From NCBI GenBank assembly GCA_965198045.1, contig CBDAOL010000010.1, positions 411,176 to 475,175 of the forward strand: a stretch of DNA of 64,000 nt, in the 5' to 3' direction. The position numbers were made by a program, and so were the translations under genes. Positions 1 through 9,248 of the stretch are shown one piece after another. Position 1 is the stretch's first letter. The number at the start of each line of letters is the position of its first letter. A model generated the notes under the pieces. It was not told where the DNA came from, searched no databases, and saw only the letters and a program-made list of their open reading frames with translations. This DNA comes from CBDDEC01 sp965198045. Lineage in GTDB: Bacteria; Chloroflexota; Dehalococcoidia; UBA2979.

Positions 1-113
1 TCCCTCGCGAGTGGTCCGCGCAAGTCCTTTCAGCAGCGCCCCCATCCGTCAAGCGCCCCCGCACGTGCTACCGTCCCGCCATGTCCGGCTGGCCGTGGGA
101 CGGAGCCTCTGTG

Positions 114-1140
114 TCAAGCGGCCTCGGTAGCGCAGGTGCGAGCATCGGCCACCATGCATCGGTAAACGACGTCCGAGAGTCGGCGTTTGAGGCAGCGCAG
201 CGCCTCGTTCCGACTCTTGCCAGCGGCGAGTTTGCGACGGAAGTAGCCGTGGCCTTCGGTGCCCGGCATGCGCGTCTGGGTGAGCGCCGCGATGTGGAGC
301 GCCCGGTTCAGCTGGCGGTCTCCACCGCGGCTGAGGCGATGGCGTTGGACCTCCCCGCTCGACACCTCAAGCGGCGCCGTCCCCGTGTAGCTGGCGTAAG
401 TGCGCGCGCGAGGGGAAGCGACTGACCGCTCCGCTGCGCCCCACAATCTTCGCCGCCAGGATCACGCCGACGCCGGGGATGCGCGTGAGGGCGCTGCCTT
501 GTACACGCAGCGCTGCCTCGAGGCGGCGGCCGTTCTCGACGAGGTTGCGGTCCAGCACCCGCACCTCGCGTACCAGTTCGCGGGCCATACGCAGCCGCTC
601 GCGATCCGCGGCGCCGGTCGGACGCAGGCGGCGTAGGAGCGCCTGCGCGCGATCGGCGGAGAGCCTGGAGGGGCCCCCACCCGGTCGTAGCTCGCGCAGC
701 AGCCGGTGCAGCCGGTTGACCACGCGCGTGCGTTCCTGCGTGAGCTCGTCGCGGCGGTCGGAGAGCAGTCGCAGCACCGCCGTGTCGTCCTCCGCCCGCA
801 CGGCACGCAGCGCCGTGAGGGGTTGGGCGGCGAGCGCAATGGCACGCGCGTCTGCGGGGTCGGACTTCCCGCCACCGGAGAGCAAGCGCACGCGCGCCAC
901 CAGCCGCGCCGGGACATCGACGACCGACTCGCCCTCCGTGAGCAGCCACTGGCTGAGGCCGTGGCCGAGACCGCGGGCCCCCTCCACGGCCCAGCGGCGC
1001 TCGGGCCACTGCCGCGCCCAGCGCAGCAGCCGGCTGTGCGCACGAGCTTCCACCCGGAGCTGGCCGAGCTCGCGGCCCGCGGGGTCGACGGCGAGGGCGG
1101 TATGCGAGGACTTGTGGGGGTCGACGGCGATCAAGATCAT
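114..1140 (-). pseudogene. IS110-family transposase, copy 1 (frameshifted)
   Basis: The ATG at 1140 follows a purine-rich AGGGAGAG site and opens MILIAVDPHKSSH, the RuvC-like N-terminal domain that carries the first acidic residue of the IS110 DEDD set. KSDPADARAIAL follows further on. The C-terminal Transposase_20 domain starts at RIPGVGVILAAKIVGRSG. One extra base near 398 shifts the frame, and the rest of the domain (ASYTGTAPLEVSSGE through CLKRRLSDVVYRCMVAD) continues in another frame to the stop at 114. Without that base the protein would be about 340 aa, normal for the family. The same transposase lies at 22204..23261. IS110 elements lack strong terminal repeats, so I cannot fix the ends; the right boundary is near 1372, where rve-transposon sequence starts. 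Confidence 0.85.
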
Positions 1141-1382
1141 GAAGCTCTCCCTGTCGTAGCTGAATTGCGGTGGGGAGGGCGGTGGACAGGCCGACTTCGG
1201 GAGCACCCGCACGCCTCTGTCGAGTCACACCGCGGCCGGACGGTGGCCGGCGACACTCCGCCCCAGAGCCAGTCCTGCTCAGCAGCACGGCAGCAAAACT
1301 TGGAGTCAGCCGACCAGCGTCCTCAACACCTTAGGGCCGCAACCCCCGGTGTCTGGCCGGATTCAAACAAGTCGGCAAAACC

Positions 1383-1715
1383 TCATGCGGCCCACCGATA
1401 CTCATGATGCAAGCCTCCTAGCACCGGCTTGCTGACGACTCGCTGACTCGGCGTCCGCTGCACCGGCGAGTGTCCCTCCGGAGAGTCGAGCGACAATGAT
1501 CGATGCGGACGCATCGCGTTGTAGTGCTGGACGTACTCACCAAGCACCCGCCTCAGATGCCGTTCGTTGACCGCGATGACATGGTCGAGACACTCGCGCC
1601 GGAGCGTGCCGATCACGCGCTCGGCGATGGCGTTGGCATTCGGCGCGTGCACCGGAGTCAGAATCGTCTCGATCCCGAGCCGTCGAGCGCGTGCGATGAA
1701 GTCTCCGCCATAGCT
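1383..1715 (-). pseudogene. rve integrase-core transposase, C-terminal fragment (left part of a split copy)
   Basis: The reverse-strand frame reads YGGDFIARARRLGIE and then NANAIAERVIGTLRREC, which contains the catalytic Glu of a DDE integrase core, and finishes LGGLHHEYRWAA before the TGA at 1383. This is the last third of an IS3/IS481-like transposase whose near-complete version lies at 13914..14977. The gene is cut at 1715 by the IS1182 element; its upstream part resumes at 3292 on the other side. The transposon end GGCAAAACCTCATGCGG sits at 1374..1390. Confidence 0.85.
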
Positions 1716-3288
1716 GAGGCTGTCGCACAAACCCACGAAGAGGGGGACATCGCTATACGATGAGCATGGCGGCGGGGGCGGAGTGATTCCGAGGTGCCGC
1801 CGTGACCCAGCGTTTCTTGCCGTGCGACCGTGACCAGCAATACCTGATGCCCGCCAGCCTCCGCGACTGGCTGCCCGGGGACCACCTCGCGTGGTTCGTG
1901 CTCGATGCGGTCAGCCAGTTGGACCTCACCGCGTTCTACGAGCGCGACCGCGAGGACGGTTGGGGGCGGAAGGCGTACGAGCCGTCGATGATGGTCGCGC
2001 TCGTGCTCTACGCCTACTGCGAGGGCGAGCGCTCGAGCCGCCAGATCGAACGGCGCTGCCGGGAGGACATCGCCCTCCGGGTGCTGACCGCGAACCAGCA
2101 CCCCGACCACGCGACGATCTGCCGGTTTCCGCCAGCAGCACGAGGAGGCGCTCTCGGGACTGTTCGCCGAGGTGCTCAGGCTGTGCGCCGAGGCTGGTCT
2201 GGTGCGGGTCGGGGTGGTCGCGCTCGACGGGACCAAGCTGCACGCCAACGCCAGCCGTGAGCGCAACCGCACGGATGCGGACCTGGAGGCCGAGGTGCGG
2301 CGCATCCTCGACGAAGCGGAGCGGGTGGACGCCGAGGAGAACGCGCGCTTCGGCGACGCGCGGGGCGACGAGTTGCCTCCGGGATTCAGGGACCGCGAGG
2401 AGCGCCTGCAGCGGTTGCACGAGGCGCGGGAGCGACTGGCGGCCCGAGAGCGGGAGCGGCAGGAGGACTACGAGCAACGCCTCAGGAGCCGCGCGGAGAA
2501 GGACCAGCGCGGGCGCCGCCCGAAGCCGCCGCAGCCCGAGCAGGGTGCGAAGGTGAACGTCACCGACCCGGACAGCCGCGTGGTGCGCGACTATCACGGC
2601 TACTTCCAAGGCTACAACGTGCAGGCGGTGACGACCCGCGACCAGATCATCGTCGCGGCCGAGGTGAGCCGACAGGCGACCGACATGCACGAGCTGCAAC
2701 CGATGATCGAGGTGATGCACCGCAACCTGCAGGCCGCACACTGCGGGCCGGCGCGCGTGCTGCTGGCTGATGCCGGCTACTACTCCGAGGCGAACGTGCG
2801 GCAGGCGGGGAGCGCAGGTCCGGAGCTGCTGCTCGCGACCCGCAGCGACCGCAACCGGCGCGTCGGCGCGGCACCGCCGCGCGGGCGCATCCCTGCCGGG
2901 CTCTCCGTCCGTGAACGGATGGATCGCAAGCTGGCGACGCAGCGTGGCCGGCGTCTCTACGAGCAGCGGCGCTGGATGATCGAACCCGTCTTCGGCGACG
3001 TCAAGGAGAACCGCGGCATCCGCCGGTTCATGCGGCGCGGGATCGCCTCGTGCGCCAGCGAATGGAAGCTGATCGCCGCCACCCACAACCTCAAGAAGCT
3101 CTATCGCCGGGCGCGGCCGTCCTCCTGGCCAGCGAACGGCAACCCCCGGCAAAGAGGCTGGTCTGCCGCCGTGGCGGCCGCGTAGCGCCGCTGCCCTGTG
3201 AGAGGCGGCTACTCCGCCCCGACAACCGACCGGCTGACCTCTTGGCCCTCGTGGCGCTCCGCCCACGCCACTCCATGCGACAGCCTCT
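1716..3288 (+). mobile_element. IS1182-family insertion sequence inserted in an rve transposon
   Basis: The ends are a perfect 12-bp inverted repeat, GAGGCTGTCGCA at 1716..1727 and its complement at 3276..3287. The flanks match the uninterrupted sequence near 14232, with GCT present on both sides (1713..1715 and 3289..3291), consistent with a 3-bp target duplication. The 1.57-kb length suits the family. The only gene inside is a frameshifted transposase, so this copy should be non-autonomous unless the frameshift is a sequence error. Confidence 0.8.
1802..3185 (+). pseudogene. IS1182-family transposase (1-nt frameshift)
   Basis: A GTG at 1802 opens MTQRFLPCDRDQQYLMPASL, the typical IS1182 start, followed by the DUF772-type N-terminal domain (RKAYEPSMMVALVLYAYCEG, then ERSSRQIERRCREDIALRVL). 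An extra T in the TTT near 2126 breaks the frame in the ICRFRQQHEEAL segment; the rest (VALDGTKLHANAS, the charged linker, QAVTTRDQIIVAAEVS, LLADAGYY, MIEPVFGDVKENRGIRRFMRR) is open to the stop at 3185. The catalytic DDE-fold residues are spread over the two frames. Restoring one base gives about 460 aa, full length for the family. Confidence 0.85.
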
Positions 3289-3291
3289 GCT

Positions 3292-3640
3292 ACGGTCGCG
3301 GCCTCGGATGAGGAACCCTGGCTGCTGACCCCAGGCGGTCGCCTCGATCATCTGCTGCCAGATCCAGGGCGCGTTCGGATGCTCCGTGACGTTCCAGTGC
3401 CGGATGCGGCGCCGGTCGTGGTCGATCACGATGAGCACGTAGAGCGTGCGGAAGGCGAGCGTCTGGACCGTGAACAGATCGGCGGCCCAGATGCTGGACG
3501 CGTGGTTGCGGAGAAACGTGCGCCACGACTGGCTCGGCGGGCGCTGCAGCGCTTGCCGGCGGTAGCGACTCACGGTGCGGGCGCTGACCTCGAAGCCAAG
3601 GGCACGCAGCTTGCCGACGATGCGGACGGCCGCGGCACCG
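3292..3640 (-). pseudogene. rve integrase-core transposase, central fragment (right part of the split copy)
   Basis: This is the upstream half of the gene whose end lies at 1383..1715. It reads TVSRYRRQALQRPPSQSWRT, AADLFTVQTLAFRTLYVLIV with the first catalytic Asp, and WIWQQMIEATAWGQQPGFLIR, then stops at the IS1182 insertion point. Unlike the copy at 14.3 kb it keeps the GC pair near 3341, so its frame is intact here. Its own N-terminus is lost near 3640, where recombinase-linked sequence begins. Confidence 0.85.
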
Positions 3641-3668
3641 CTTGACTTCGGCCTGGGAGAGAGCGTCC

Positions 3669-4595
3669 ATGCTCGTGATGAACGCGAGCCCCTCCCTCAC
3701 CGAGCTAAGCGCGCTGTACCTCCTGCGCTGTGAGGTCGAGGGCAAGTCCGCGCAGACGGTGCGCGCATACCGAGAGTCACTGAATCGCTTCGCCCGCGCA
3801 GTGACGGTCGCCGACGCGGCGGCGGTCACGCCGGAAGACGTCTACCGCTATTTGGGCGGCTTCTCTCACCTCAGCCTTGAGACTCGACACCGCTACTTCC
3901 GCGAGGTCCGCTGCTTCTTCAACTGGCTCGTCGACGCTCGCCACCTCCAAGACAACCCGTTCCGGGGGATCAAGAACGTCCGGCTGCCACAGCGCATTGT
4001 CGAGCCGTTCTCGCCAGCCGACATCGCGCAGCTGATGGCGGGGTGCGATTCAGCCACCGCGCTCGGGCTGCGGGATCGTGCGATGGTGCTGTGCTTACTC
4101 GACACTGGCCTGCGATGCTCAGAGCTCGTTCAGCTGACGCTCGATGACCTCGACCTCGAGACGCGCCGGCTGCGCGTACACCACGGCAAGGGCAACAAGC
4201 AGCGCGTGGTGCCCTTTGCAGCGCACTGTGGCGCCGCGCTGGAGCGCTACCTCGAGCGGCGGGGAACGGCTCCGGGTCCGCTCTTCGTAGCGGCCAGCCA
4301 CCTTGGTGAGCTGAAGCCAGCTACCGCGCTCCGACCGAACGGGCTCAAGCAGATGCTCCGCCGCTTGGGTCGTCGCGCAGAAGTGGTGAAAGTGCACGCG
4401 CATCGCTTCCGCCACACATTCGCGACGTGGGCAATCGCACACGATGCCCGCGAACTCGACGTGCAGTACCTGCTCGGACACTCCTCGCCCGACATGGTGC
4501 GTCGCTACAGCTCGGCCTACCGCTCGGAGCAGGCGGCAACACGCCACCATCGCTTCTCCCCGGGCGACCAGATGATCGGCCCGGTGTCTCGCTGA
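3669..4595 (+). CDS. Tyrosine recombinase / site-specific integrase (XerC/D-like)
   Basis: A 308-aa recombinase that would catalyse site-specific strand exchange through a 3'-phosphotyrosine link. The SAM-like core-binding domain covers about residues 10-95 and the catalytic domain about 105-290. All catalytic positions are visible: Arg149 (DTGLRCSEL), Lys174 (HGKGNKQR), His245 and Arg248 (HRFRHTFA), His271 (LGHSSPDM) and Tyr280 nine residues later. I start at ATG 3669 because GGGAGAGAG lies just upstream; ATG 3678 is an alternative. The gene points at a tRNA-Gly 3' fragment 106 bp away, the usual arrangement of an island integrase beside its attachment site. It looks intact, unlike most mobile genes here. 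Confidence 0.92.
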   Translation: MLVMNASPSLTELSALYLLRCEVEGKSAQTVRAYRESLNRFARAVTVADAAAVTPEDVYRYLGGFSHLSLETRHRYFREVRCFFNWLVDARHLQDNPFRGIKNVRLPQRIVEPFSPADIAQLMAGCDSATALGLRDRAMVLCLLDTGLRCSELVQLTLDDLDLETRRLRVHHGKGNKQRVVPFAAHCGAALERYLERRGTAPGPLFVAASHLGELKPATALRPNGLKQMLRRLGRRAEVVKVHAHRFRHTFATWAIAHDARELDVQYLLGHSSPDMVRRYSSAYRSEQAATRHHRFSPGDQMIGPVSR

Positions 4596-4640
4596 GCCCG
4601 CCTCAGAAGCGGCACCGAGCGGGCCCCTGACCTGCGATTC

Positions 4641-4660
4641 CCCTGCAGTTTCCCTGCAGT
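4641..4660. repeat. Short direct repeat, possible integrase arm-type sites
   Basis: CCCTGCAGT occurs at 4641..4649 and again at 4652..4660, an 11-bp period, between the integrase stop and the tRNA-Gly fragment. Short direct repeats here often bind the integrase N-terminal domain. That role is inferred from position only; PstI-like palindromes also occur by chance. Confidence 0.35.
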
Positions 4661-4700
4661 CTCACATCTGAGTTATGTCGCCTGCTGCGGCAACCAGCGT

Positions 4701-4747
4701 GCTTCCCAAGCAGAGGGTCGAGGGTTCGAATCCCTTCTCCCGCTCCA
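4701..4747 (+). other. 3' fragment of tRNA-Gly(CCC), probable attachment site
   Basis: The stretch contains an anticodon loop TTCCCAA (anticodon CCC), the variable segment AGAGGGTCG, a T-arm with the loop TTCGAAT between GAGGG and CCCTT, and the acceptor end CTCCCGCTCCA with encoded CCA. The 5' half is missing: no GCGGGAG acceptor strand or D-arm lies upstream. A tRNA 3' half next to an integrase is the classic leftover core of an integrated element. I found no matching second end in the window. Confidence 0.8.
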
Positions 4748-4947
4748 GCCAGCGCACCTCGAGCGCTGCGCACGAGTGCGCCCGCCGATTTCCTGACAGA
4801 TTGAGCTCCTGCAACGAGAGGAGGGCATGAGTCGGTGAGCGTACGACGCCCCGATGCCCGGCGGTGAATGCAGGGCTCGAAGTGTACACTTCCGCCTGGA
4901 TCACATCAGAGTCAAGTCGTGGTCGCACAGGCGGAGCCATCTGAGTA

Positions 4948-5153
4948 ATGAGCTGGCAGAACGAAGTCGATGAACTTGGAACGGTCCGCAATCTTGCCGT
5001 CGCATGGGTGGGGAAGACGGTATCGCACGCCAGAAGCAGCAGGGCAGACTAACCGTGCGGGAACGCGTGGACTTGCTCGTCGACCCCGGTTCGTTCGAGG
5101 AGATCATGAGCACCCTCGTCCCCCGGGGCCGGCTGGCACAGCTACGGAGGTAG
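4948..5153 (+). pseudogene. Acyl-CoA carboxyltransferase N-terminal fragment
   Basis: From ATG 4948 the peptide runs MSWQNEVDELGTVRNLAVA. After a missing base near 5004 it continues MGGEDGIARQKQQGRLTVRE and RVDLLVDPGSFEEI, the standard opening of a biotin-dependent carboxyltransferase beta-type subunit. It ends at a TAG at 5151 after about 68 codons, where about 500 would be expected. Its tail covers the ribosome-binding site of the next gene. I read it as a decayed start of a carboxylase subunit, perhaps cut by whatever inserted at the tRNA. Confidence 0.7.
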
Positions 5154-5155
5154 CG

Positions 5156-5716
5156 ATGACTCGACTGTCGGCGAAGACTCGCGACGAACTCACCGGCGAG
5201 CAGCGCGACGAGTACGACGACCTGGCCCGCACACGCACGCCGCGAGACGGCAAGTTCGGCGGACCCCGCGACGCCTGGCTATTGAGCCCCGAACTGTCGC
5301 AGCTACTGCGCTCGATCGGGGCGATGGTGCGGGAGCGGACGACGCTTGACCGTGGACTCGTGGAGCTGGCAATCTCGATCACGGCACGCCACTGGGAGGC
5401 CAACGTCGCGTGGGCCTCGCACGCGCCGCGCGCCATCGAGCATGGGATCGCACCCGAGGTACTGGACGCCGTCTTCGAGGGGCGACGCCCGGACTTCGCT
5501 CCCGTGCAGCAGGTGCTGCTCTACGACATCTGCATGTCGCTCAACCGCGAGCGCGCACTTCCGGAGCCGCTCTACAAGAGCGCAGTGAGTGCCTTTGGCG
5601 AGCAGGGTCTGGTCGAGATCATCGGCGTGATTGGCTTCTACACGCTCGTCTCGATGACGCTCAACGCCTTCGACGTGCCCGTTGCGCCAGGTGTTGAGGC
5701 GCCGTTCGCCCGCTAA
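5156..5716 (+). CDS. Carboxymuconolactone decarboxylase-like (AhpD-fold) protein
   Basis: A 186-aa protein from ATG 5156, with GGAGG at 5147..5151. It contains the helical CMD signature: LDRGLVELAISITARHWEAN, WASHAPRAIEHGIAPEVLDA and an all-helical C-terminal half. The fold covers gamma-carboxymuconolactone decarboxylases, AhpD-type peroxidase partners and many uncharacterised proteins. The AhpD CxxC pair is absent, so a disulfide peroxidase role is unlikely. The single-domain, His-containing form is common near aromatic or organic-acid catabolic genes, but the substrate cannot be told. Signal peptide and membrane segments are absent, so it should be cytoplasmic. Confidence 0.8.
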   Translation: MTRLSAKTRDELTGEQRDEYDDLARTRTPRDGKFGGPRDAWLLSPELSQLLRSIGAMVRERTTLDRGLVELAISITARHWEANVAWASHAPRAIEHGIAPEVLDAVFEGRRPDFAPVQQVLLYDICMSLNRERALPEPLYKSAVSAFGEQGLVEIIGVIGFYTLVSMTLNAFDVPVAPGVEAPFAR

Positions 5717-6069
5717 CGCCCCTGGGAGGATGGGCGATCTCAACGCTCGGCGCGCCTCGCGGTTAGGCGCACTCGATGTCCGGGAAGCCAAGCAGATGAA
5801 GGCGCATGACGTGCGATCTGGGCGCGCAAGTTCTCGCGTCCCATGACCGCGTCGAGGGGATGCTTGCGAAGCGGCTCCTTGATTGGAGCGAGATTACTGG
5901 GTCAGTTTGCGCCGGGCGCACGACCTAGGTAGGACTGGATCAGCTCGACGGCGTGAGGGATTACGCCACGCGGACGGCTACCTCAAAGGTGGGTGGTGTC
6001 CACAGGGATTTGCGTCCCCTCGTCTCCACCATACCCTTAGCACGATCGTGATGCTGCGGCGTCGAGCAG

Positions 6070-6283
6070 GTCGCAAGAGTTCCGCAACAGGAGAGACGTA
6101 CATCAGTCGTTTCTCGCCAAGGTCGATCCAGCTCTGCTCGATCAACGAAGCCACAACCTGCCACCGCTCCTTTGGTGGCGCCGTCATGATGCGCTTCATG
6201 TCCGAGATGTTCTCGGCGAGCTCGCGGTAGTCGTCGAGCGCAACGGGGCCGGCGAGCTTTGCATCGAGCTCGGCTCGAAACGT
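6070..6283 (-). pseudogene. Unassigned coding remnant (possible serine-recombinase C-terminus)
   Basis: One reverse frame reads FRAELDAKLAGPVALDDYRE, then LAENISDMKRIMTAPPKERW and QVVASLIEQSWIDLGEK before losing coding character. Codon use looks genuine and the helical, charged pattern recalls the end of large serine recombinases. No catalytic domain is nearby and I cannot confirm the family. The rest of 5717..6566 holds no supportable gene. Confidence 0.3.
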
Positions 6284-6566
6284 GTTCAGGGCGGACCCTA
6301 TCGCTGTCGCTATGCGGCTGAATCGTTACGTGCCATAAGGGGGTCTGGCGCATCACCCGCGCGAGCGCTGCGTGCGGGGAGAAGGCTGCTGGGGGAGCCG
6401 CCATGTCGTCCGGCGTGAGCCGGTTTCCCCACTGACGACCGTCCCAGCGGCCGCGAGGGTAGCACGAGATGGGTGTCACTCAGGGCGATTCTCGCCCCTC
6501 ACACTGCAAGTGCGCACCGAACTTCTGGGAGCTACGGCACAAGCGCGCGGCCGAGGCCCTGCGAGC

Positions 6567-6618
6567 GAAACGCCTCGCCTACCACGACGCGCAGCGCGCC
6601 CCGACGTACGTGATATAA
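6567..6618 (+). other. Conserved coding tail upstream of cassette 1
   Basis: A forward frame ends KRLAYHDAQRAPTYVI then TAA at 6616. The same tail, KRLAYQDAQRATAYVI then TAA at 28671, stands 64-69 bp before the DUF1800 gene of cassette 2. The two DNA copies differ mostly by scattered substitutions that keep the frame, so it may be the end of a lost upstream gene carried with the cassette. The sequence before it is unrelated in the two places. Confidence 0.5.
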
Positions 6619-6686
6619 GAGCAGTAGCTGCTGATGCTGACAGCCGACGCCACCAGCGGCCGGGGACGCTGGAGAGCGGGGTTCCC

Positions 6687-8075
6687 ATGGCGGACGACCA
6701 CATTGAGTTGATGGCGCACCTGATGCGCCGCGTCGGAGTGGGCGCGACGCGGGACGAACTCGAGGAGTTGGTCGAGCGTCCCTACGAAGAGGTCGTCGAG
6801 GAGTTTCTGCACCCTGAGGCGCTGGGCGATCCCGACCGGGACATACTCGACCGTTACCTCCCGACGTCAACCAACCCCGAAGTAAGGGGGGCCTGGGCGT
6901 CGCGCTGGCTGCACAGCCTGGCGGGCGGCCGTCGCCCGCTGCGCGAGAAGATGGCGCTGTTCTGGCACCAGGTCTTCGCGACAGGGTTTGGCTCGCATGC
7001 CCGGGCGTCGGCGGCGCAGATTGAGCTCTTCCGCGAGAATGGGCTCGGCGACATGCGCCAGATCCTGCTCGACCTCTCGCGCGACCCGGCGATGATCGAC
7101 TGGCTCGACAACTCGGAGAACCACGCGCACGCGAACAACGAGAACTACGCGCGCGAACTGCTCGAGCTCTTCTCGCTGGGCGTCGGCAACTACAGCGAGG
7201 ACGACATCAAGGAGGTGGCGCGGGCGTTCACAGGTTGGACGTTCACGCAGCCGCTCTCGTACTTCCCCTACGGCATCGGCGACTCCCTCTTCAAGTTCGA
7301 CGAGGCGGACCACGACAGCGAGCAGAAGACGTTCCTCGGCCAGACCGTCGTCGACGGCGAGGACGTGATCGAGGTGATCGTCAAGCAGGAGGCCTGCGCC
7401 CGGTTCATCGGCCGGCACCTCTACAACTTCTTCGTCGCCGACGAGCCGCCGGTGCCCTCGTGGAACGAGGAGCCGCCGCGGGACCAGGCCGCGGTCGACG
7501 CGCTCGCCGCCACATTCGTCGAGTCCGACGGCGATATCCGCGAGGTGATGCGGACGCTGCTCAACTCCGACTTTTTCAAGGCGGCGCGGTTCCAGCGCGT
7601 CAAGAGCCCGGCCGAGTTCGTCGGTGGGGTGATCAAGCTCGTCGGTGCGCCGCGCTTCCCCGAATTCTCGGTGATGCGGCTCTCGCGGGCGACGAGGCTG
7701 ATGGGTCAGGACCTGATGAACCCGCCCTCCGTCGAGGGCTGGCACACGGGCCAAGGGTGGATCAACTCCGGCACACTCACCCAGCGCGTCAATTTCGCGG
7801 TCGAGCAGGTGATGGACACCTCGAAGCCGGGCATCGCCGCGATCGTCGAGCGCGTCGCCGCCGCCGGGGACGCGACGCCCGAGGAGTTGGTCGACCGCTG
7901 CCTCGACCTCTGCGGCCCGCTCGATGTGAGCGCGCAGACGCGGGCGACGCTCGTGGAGCGCGCGGAGGAGGGGGGCCCGCTCTCGTTCGGCAACGGAGCG
8001 AGCGAGGAGGCCGAGGGCCGCATCGGACGGATGGTGCAGCTGATCGTGGCCACGCCCGAGTACCAGTTCGCCTAG
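6687..8075 (+). CDS. DUF1800 family protein, cassette copy 1
   Basis: A 462-aa protein starting at ATG 6687 behind GGAGAG. It matches the DUF1800 pattern from end to end: LMRRVGVGATRDELEELVER, KMALFWHQVFATG, NNENYARELLELFSLGVGNY followed by IKEVARAFTGWTF, and the C-terminal VEGWHTGQGWINSGTLTQR. DUF1800 proteins are uncharacterised and regularly pair with DUF1501 genes, as here 12 bp downstream. Many relatives carry an export signal; this one begins directly in the domain (MADDHIELMAHLMRR), so it is predicted cytoplasmic. About 88-90% identical by eye to the copy at 28737 and less so to the copy at 48928. Confidence 0.93.
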   Translation: MADDHIELMAHLMRRVGVGATRDELEELVERPYEEVVEEFLHPEALGDPDRDILDRYLPTSTNPEVRGAWASRWLHSLAGGRRPLREKMALFWHQVFATGFGSHARASAAQIELFRENGLGDMRQILLDLSRDPAMIDWLDNSENHAHANNENYARELLELFSLGVGNYSEDDIKEVARAFTGWTFTQPLSYFPYGIGDSLFKFDEADHDSEQKTFLGQTVVDGEDVIEVIVKQEACARFIGRHLYNFFVADEPPVPSWNEEPPRDQAAVDALAATFVESDGDIREVMRTLLNSDFFKAARFQRVKSPAEFVGGVIKLVGAPRFPEFSVMRLSRATRLMGQDLMNPPSVEGWHTGQGWINSGTLTQRVNFAVEQVMDTSKPGIAAIVERVAAAGDATPEELVDRCLDLCGPLDVSAQTRATLVERAEEGGPLSFGNGASEEAEGRIGRMVQLIVATPEYQFA

Positions 8076-8087
8076 GGAGGGCCAACG

Positions 8088-9248
8088 ATGACGGCGAAGC
8101 TACAGAAGCCCCCGGTGCTGGTGGTGATCCAGCTCAGCGGCGGGCTGGACTTCCTGAACACGCTCATCCCCTACCAGAGCGGCGTCATCCGCGATGCCCG
8201 CCCGCACGTCATGGTGCCGATGGAGGACGCGCTGCCGCTCGACGACGAGCTGGCCTGGCACCCGGCGGCGAAGGCGCTCAAGGAGCTCTACGACGCAGGC
8301 CACGTCGCCGTTGTGCAGGGCGTCGGCTGGGAGAACTCGAGCCGCTCCCACTTCCGCGCCATGGACATCTGGCACACCTGCGAGCCGGATGAAATCGCCA
8401 CCGAGGGCTGGCTCGCGAAGGTGACACGCGAGTTTGACGCCGCATCGGAGAACCCGCTGACCGCCGTCAGCTTCGGCCTCGATCTGCCTCGGGCGCTCGC
8501 CGCGTCGGGCGTGACCGTGACCTCGGTGGGCGACCTCGATCAGTTCGGGTTGATGACAGACGTCGAGGCGGAGGAGGAGCGGGGCAAGGACCTCGACAGC
8601 TTCCGCCGCATGTACACGCCGGTCGGGACCGGGATCGTGCAGGACTACCTGGCGCAGACCGGGCGCAGCGTGCTGAAGAGCGCTGACATGCTGAAGGACG
8701 TGCCCGGGCGCTACTCGTCCGAGGTCGAGTACGCGCCGAACCCGATCGCGCAGGCGCTGCGCGACGTGGCCCGCGTTCACACCGCGGGGCTGGGGACGCG
8801 CATCTTCTACACACAGCATGCGGGCTACGACCTGCACTCGAACGAGTCGACGATGCTGCCGGGGCTGCTCACCGAGCTGACCGAGGCGGTCAGCGACTTC
8901 ATGCAGGATCTGCGGGAACACGACGCGTCCGATGAGGTGGTGGTGCTCGTCTTCTCCGAGTTCGGCCGTCGCATCAAGGACAACGGCTCCGGTACGGATC
9001 ACGGCTCTGGGGGCGGCGCCTACCTGATCGGCGACCGCGTGGAGGGCGGCCTCTATGGCGAGTACCCCTCGATCGAGCAGAAGGACTGGCTCTACGGCGA
9101 GGATATGCGGCACACGATCGACTTCCGCAGCGTCTACAGCACGGTGCTCGACCAGTGGATGGGGGTCGACCCGAGCGCGATCGTGGGCGGCACGTTTGAG
9201 CAGATCAACCCGTACAAGGCGATGGCCACGGCAGGGGCGGCGCGATGA
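8088..9248 (+). CDS. DUF1501 family protein, cassette copy 1
   Basis: A 386-aa protein of the DUF1501 family, which belongs to the alkaline-phosphatase/sulfatase superfamily; its reaction is unknown. Visible signatures are VLVVIQLSGGLDFLNTLIPY at the N-terminus, HAGYDLHSNE, LVFSEFGRRIKDNGSGTDHG with the metal-ligand-like Asp and His, and GGAYLIGDRVEGG. Family members commonly have a Tat signal; none is present, and the protein starts within its first strand. The start follows AGGGAGGGCCAACG. It ends in an ATGA overlap with the NHL gene, so the two should be translationally coupled. Residues about 100-320 resemble cassette 3, while both ends resemble cassette 2. Confidence 0.93.
   Translation: MTAKLQKPPVLVVIQLSGGLDFLNTLIPYQSGVIRDARPHVMVPMEDALPLDDELAWHPAAKALKELYDAGHVAVVQGVGWENSSRSHFRAMDIWHTCEPDEIATEGWLAKVTREFDAASENPLTAVSFGLDLPRALAASGVTVTSVGDLDQFGLMTDVEAEEERGKDLDSFRRMYTPVGTGIVQDYLAQTGRSVLKSADMLKDVPGRYSSEVEYAPNPIAQALRDVARVHTAGLGTRIFYTQHAGYDLHSNESTMLPGLLTELTEAVSDFMQDLREHDASDEVVVLVFSEFGRRIKDNGSGTDHGSGGGAYLIGDRVEGGLYGEYPSIEQKDWLYGEDMRHTIDFRSVYSTVLDQWMGVDPSAIVGGTFEQINPYKAMATAGAAR

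Larger units (their letters stand above)
92..1754. repeat. Direct repeat, copy 1 of a 1.66-kb duplicated IS segment
   Basis: This stretch reappears in the same orientation at 22187..23859. Both copies hold a reverse-strand IS110 transposase, the right end of an rve-type transposon and about 39 nt of an IS1182 left end. Identity is nearly complete over the transposase 5' half and drops sharply, through small indels, in the 550 bp nearest the left edge. Homology stops just after the IS1182 end. Confidence 0.85.

Noticed and set aside
4662..4747. Considered as a complete tRNA gene
   Set aside because: No D-arm or 5' acceptor strand complementary to CTCCCGC is present upstream, so only the 3' half is there.
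5157..5716. CMD-like gene considered as AhpD peroxidase partner
   Set aside because: The CxxC active-site pair is absent.
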